Positions 63,120-64,000 of a stretch of DNA of 64,000 nt are shown one piece after another. The stretch lies in NCBI RefSeq assembly GCF_005434965.1, contig NZ_SKCI01000002.1:678001-742000 (forward strand), in the 5' to 3' direction. The translations under genes and the position numbers were made by a program. This DNA comes from Marimonas lutisalis (lineage in GTDB: Bacteria > Pseudomonadota > Alphaproteobacteria > Rhodobacterales > Rhodobacteraceae). Numbering within the stretch: the stretch's first letter is position 1; each line of letters starts with the position of its first letter. A model generated the notes under the pieces. It worked only from the letters and a program-made list of their open reading frames with translations. It had not been told where the DNA came from and did no database searches.

Positions 63120-63682
63120 GCGGTGATCCCTGCAAGGTCGGGGCGCGGGCGCTCGGGCGGGGCCGCGGTTTCCGTGGCGATGTGGATGAAGCCGGCCACG
63201 CGTTCATTGTCGGCAAGGCCGAGCCCTTCGCGGACAAAACCGCGATCATGCGATGCAAAGCCAGAGAGCCAGTTCGCGCCCCAGCCGGCGGCCAGCGCGG
63301 CATTGAGCAGCGCCAGGCAGACGGCACCGGCCGAATAGGTCTGTTCGATCGCCGGGATTTTCGGCGAGGGTTTCTGCACCTCGATCACCGCGACGGCCAG
63401 GTGCCCCTGATCGAACTGGCTGCGCGCCTTTGCTACCGAGTCCTCGTCAAGCCCTTCGGCGCGGGCGCAGGTTTCGGCCAGGGCGGCGAGGCGCGGCATG
63501 GCGCCTGTCTCGATCACGACGAAGCGCCAGGGTTCGAGCTTGCCGTGATCGGGGCTGCGGGCGGCGGCGGTGAGAAGCGGAGCGAGCTCGTCCCGGGTGG
63601 GCGCCGGGGCGCTGAGCGTTTTTGCGGGGCGCGAGCGGCGGGTGTGGAGAAATTCCAGCGCGGCGGGATTGGGTGCGGGCAT
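63104..63682 (-). CDS. Nitroreductase family protein
   Basis: 192-residue FMN-dependent nitroreductase-fold protein, YdjA-like. HTRRSRPAKTL is the FMN phosphate-binding arginine cluster, AARSPDHGKLEPWRFVVIE follows, and AGAVCLALLNAALAAGWGANWLSGF sits at the dimer interface. Substrate unknown. It is upstream of the EI24 gene in a two-gene operon. Confidence 0.9.
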   Translation of the reverse strand: MPAPNPAALEFLHTRRSRPAKTLSAPAPTRDELAPLLTAAARSPDHGKLEPWRFVVIETGAMPRLAALAETCARAEGLDEDSVAKARSQFDQGHLAVAVIEVQKPSPKIPAIEQTYSAGAVCLALLNAALAAGWGANWLSGFASHDRGFVREGLGLADNERVAGFIHIATETAAPPERPRPDLAGITAWISD

Positions 63683-63800
63683 GGGCGCGTGTCCTTCATC
63701 AGTCCTGTCCTATGTCTGTGCCGGCGGTGCAGCCGTCAAGGGCGGATCGGGGGCCAGCCCCCGAACCCCCGGGATATTTCAGGCAAGATGAAAGGCCGGA

Positions 63801-64000
63801 TCAGCCGAAGAATTCGGCTTCGAAATCCGAGATCAGGTCGGAAAAGAAGGCTTGCTGGCGTTCATTGGGCTGACGCTGGGCGACGATGGGCGCCATAGGG
63901 TCGGGGGCGGTGTGGGACGAGCCCGACATTTCCTCGAGCACGCCATGGCCGCAGAAGGGCACGTAGGCCTCGGAATAGCCGCCTTCGTGGACCATCACCA
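63801..64000 (-). CDS. Class II histone-deacetylase-like amidohydrolase, C-terminal fragment
   Basis: Only the last 66 residues are present; the gene runs off the right edge on the minus strand. VMVHEGGYSEAYVPFCGHGVLEEMSG matches the end of the HDAC/acetylpolyamine-amidohydrolase catalytic domain (EGGY loop, which carries the active-site Tyr). The tail ends in a charged, Asp/Glu-rich stretch. Closest relatives are bacterial class II HDAC-like enzymes that deacetylate polyamines or lysine. Confidence 0.8.
   Translation of the reverse strand, partial: VMVHEGGYSEAYVPFCGHGVLEEMSGSSHTAPDPMAPIVAQRQPNERQQAFFSDLISDFEAEFFG

Overview
The window is 64 kb of gene-dense, GC-rich (roughly 63-65%) chromosomal DNA. 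The gene families point to the Rhodobacteraceae, most likely a marine Roseobacter-group alphaproteobacterium. Signs of this are an ectoine cluster with its own aspartokinase, an aerobic benzoyl-CoA (box) pathway, a TAXI-type TRAP transporter, a Rhodobacteraceae-style Hint-domain protein, DUF1467 next to methylmalonyl-CoA epimerase, and a Flp-like mini-pilin ORF. I see no insertion sequence, prophage, CRISPR array or rRNA. The genes at both ends run off the window.

Region by region. (1) 1-2.5 kb: the end of a class III aminotransferase, a GNAT acetyltransferase and a two-subunit CoA-transferase, all overlapping. (2) 2.5-7 kb: ectoine synthesis. A MarR (EctR-like) regulator is divergent from ectA-ectB-ectC-ask, and the gap between them is rich in inverted repeats; ectD is absent. 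(3) 7-11.6 kb: a kynureninase-like PLP enzyme divergent from a TAXI TRAP binding protein and fused permease. (4) 11.6-15.6 kb, minus strand: a four-gene operon of a circularly permuted ATP-grasp protein, an alpha-E protein, a transglutaminase-like protease and the proteasome-related peptidase Anbu. This is a conserved but poorly understood predicted peptide-ligation/proteolysis system. (5) 15.8-20.7 kb: a complete urease operon ureDABCEFG, followed by tRNA-Ser(UGA) on the minus strand.

(6) 21-30.2 kb: aerobic benzoate catabolism through benzoyl-CoA epoxidation. It holds a benzoate-CoA ligase, an alpha/beta hydrolase, a DUF309 protein, boxC, boxB, a 61-residue Cys-rich protein, boxA, a hotdog thioesterase and BoxR (XRE helix-turn-helix fused to a shikimate-kinase-like domain). 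Five copies of a TGCA-N6-TGCA-like palindrome lie before the ligase, before boxC, inside the end of the DUF309 gene and before boxR. They form a candidate BoxR operator set. (7) 30.5-36.8 kb: envelope and housekeeping genes (SPOR lipoprotein, D-Ala-D-Ala carboxypeptidase, tmk, holB, tatD, MBL-fold hydrolase, AEC permease). (8) 36.9-42 kb: a three-gene ABC/FtsX/HlyD export system converging on a Hint-fold protein that lacks the nucleophilic Cys.

(9) 42.3-45.8 kb: a 47-residue ORF, pgeF, midA-like and lgt on the minus strand, with ubiK-like divergent. (10) 46-57.6 kb: a large exported protein of unknown function, carB, an unknown membrane-anchored acidic protein, a GT87-type membrane protein, cyclopropane-fatty-acid synthase, aspS and a small unknown membrane-anchored protein. 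(11) 57.7-64 kb: a DUF1800/DUF1501 pair (the second with a Tat signal), a Flp-like 59-residue ORF, an orphan response regulator, methylmalonyl-CoA epimerase, DUF1467, an EI24/CysZ-like membrane protein, a nitroreductase and the C-terminus of a class II HDAC-like deacetylase.

Start codons were chosen from Shine-Dalgarno placement, overlap with the upstream stop and family N-termini. All family calls are from reading the translated sequence by eye; no database search was possible.
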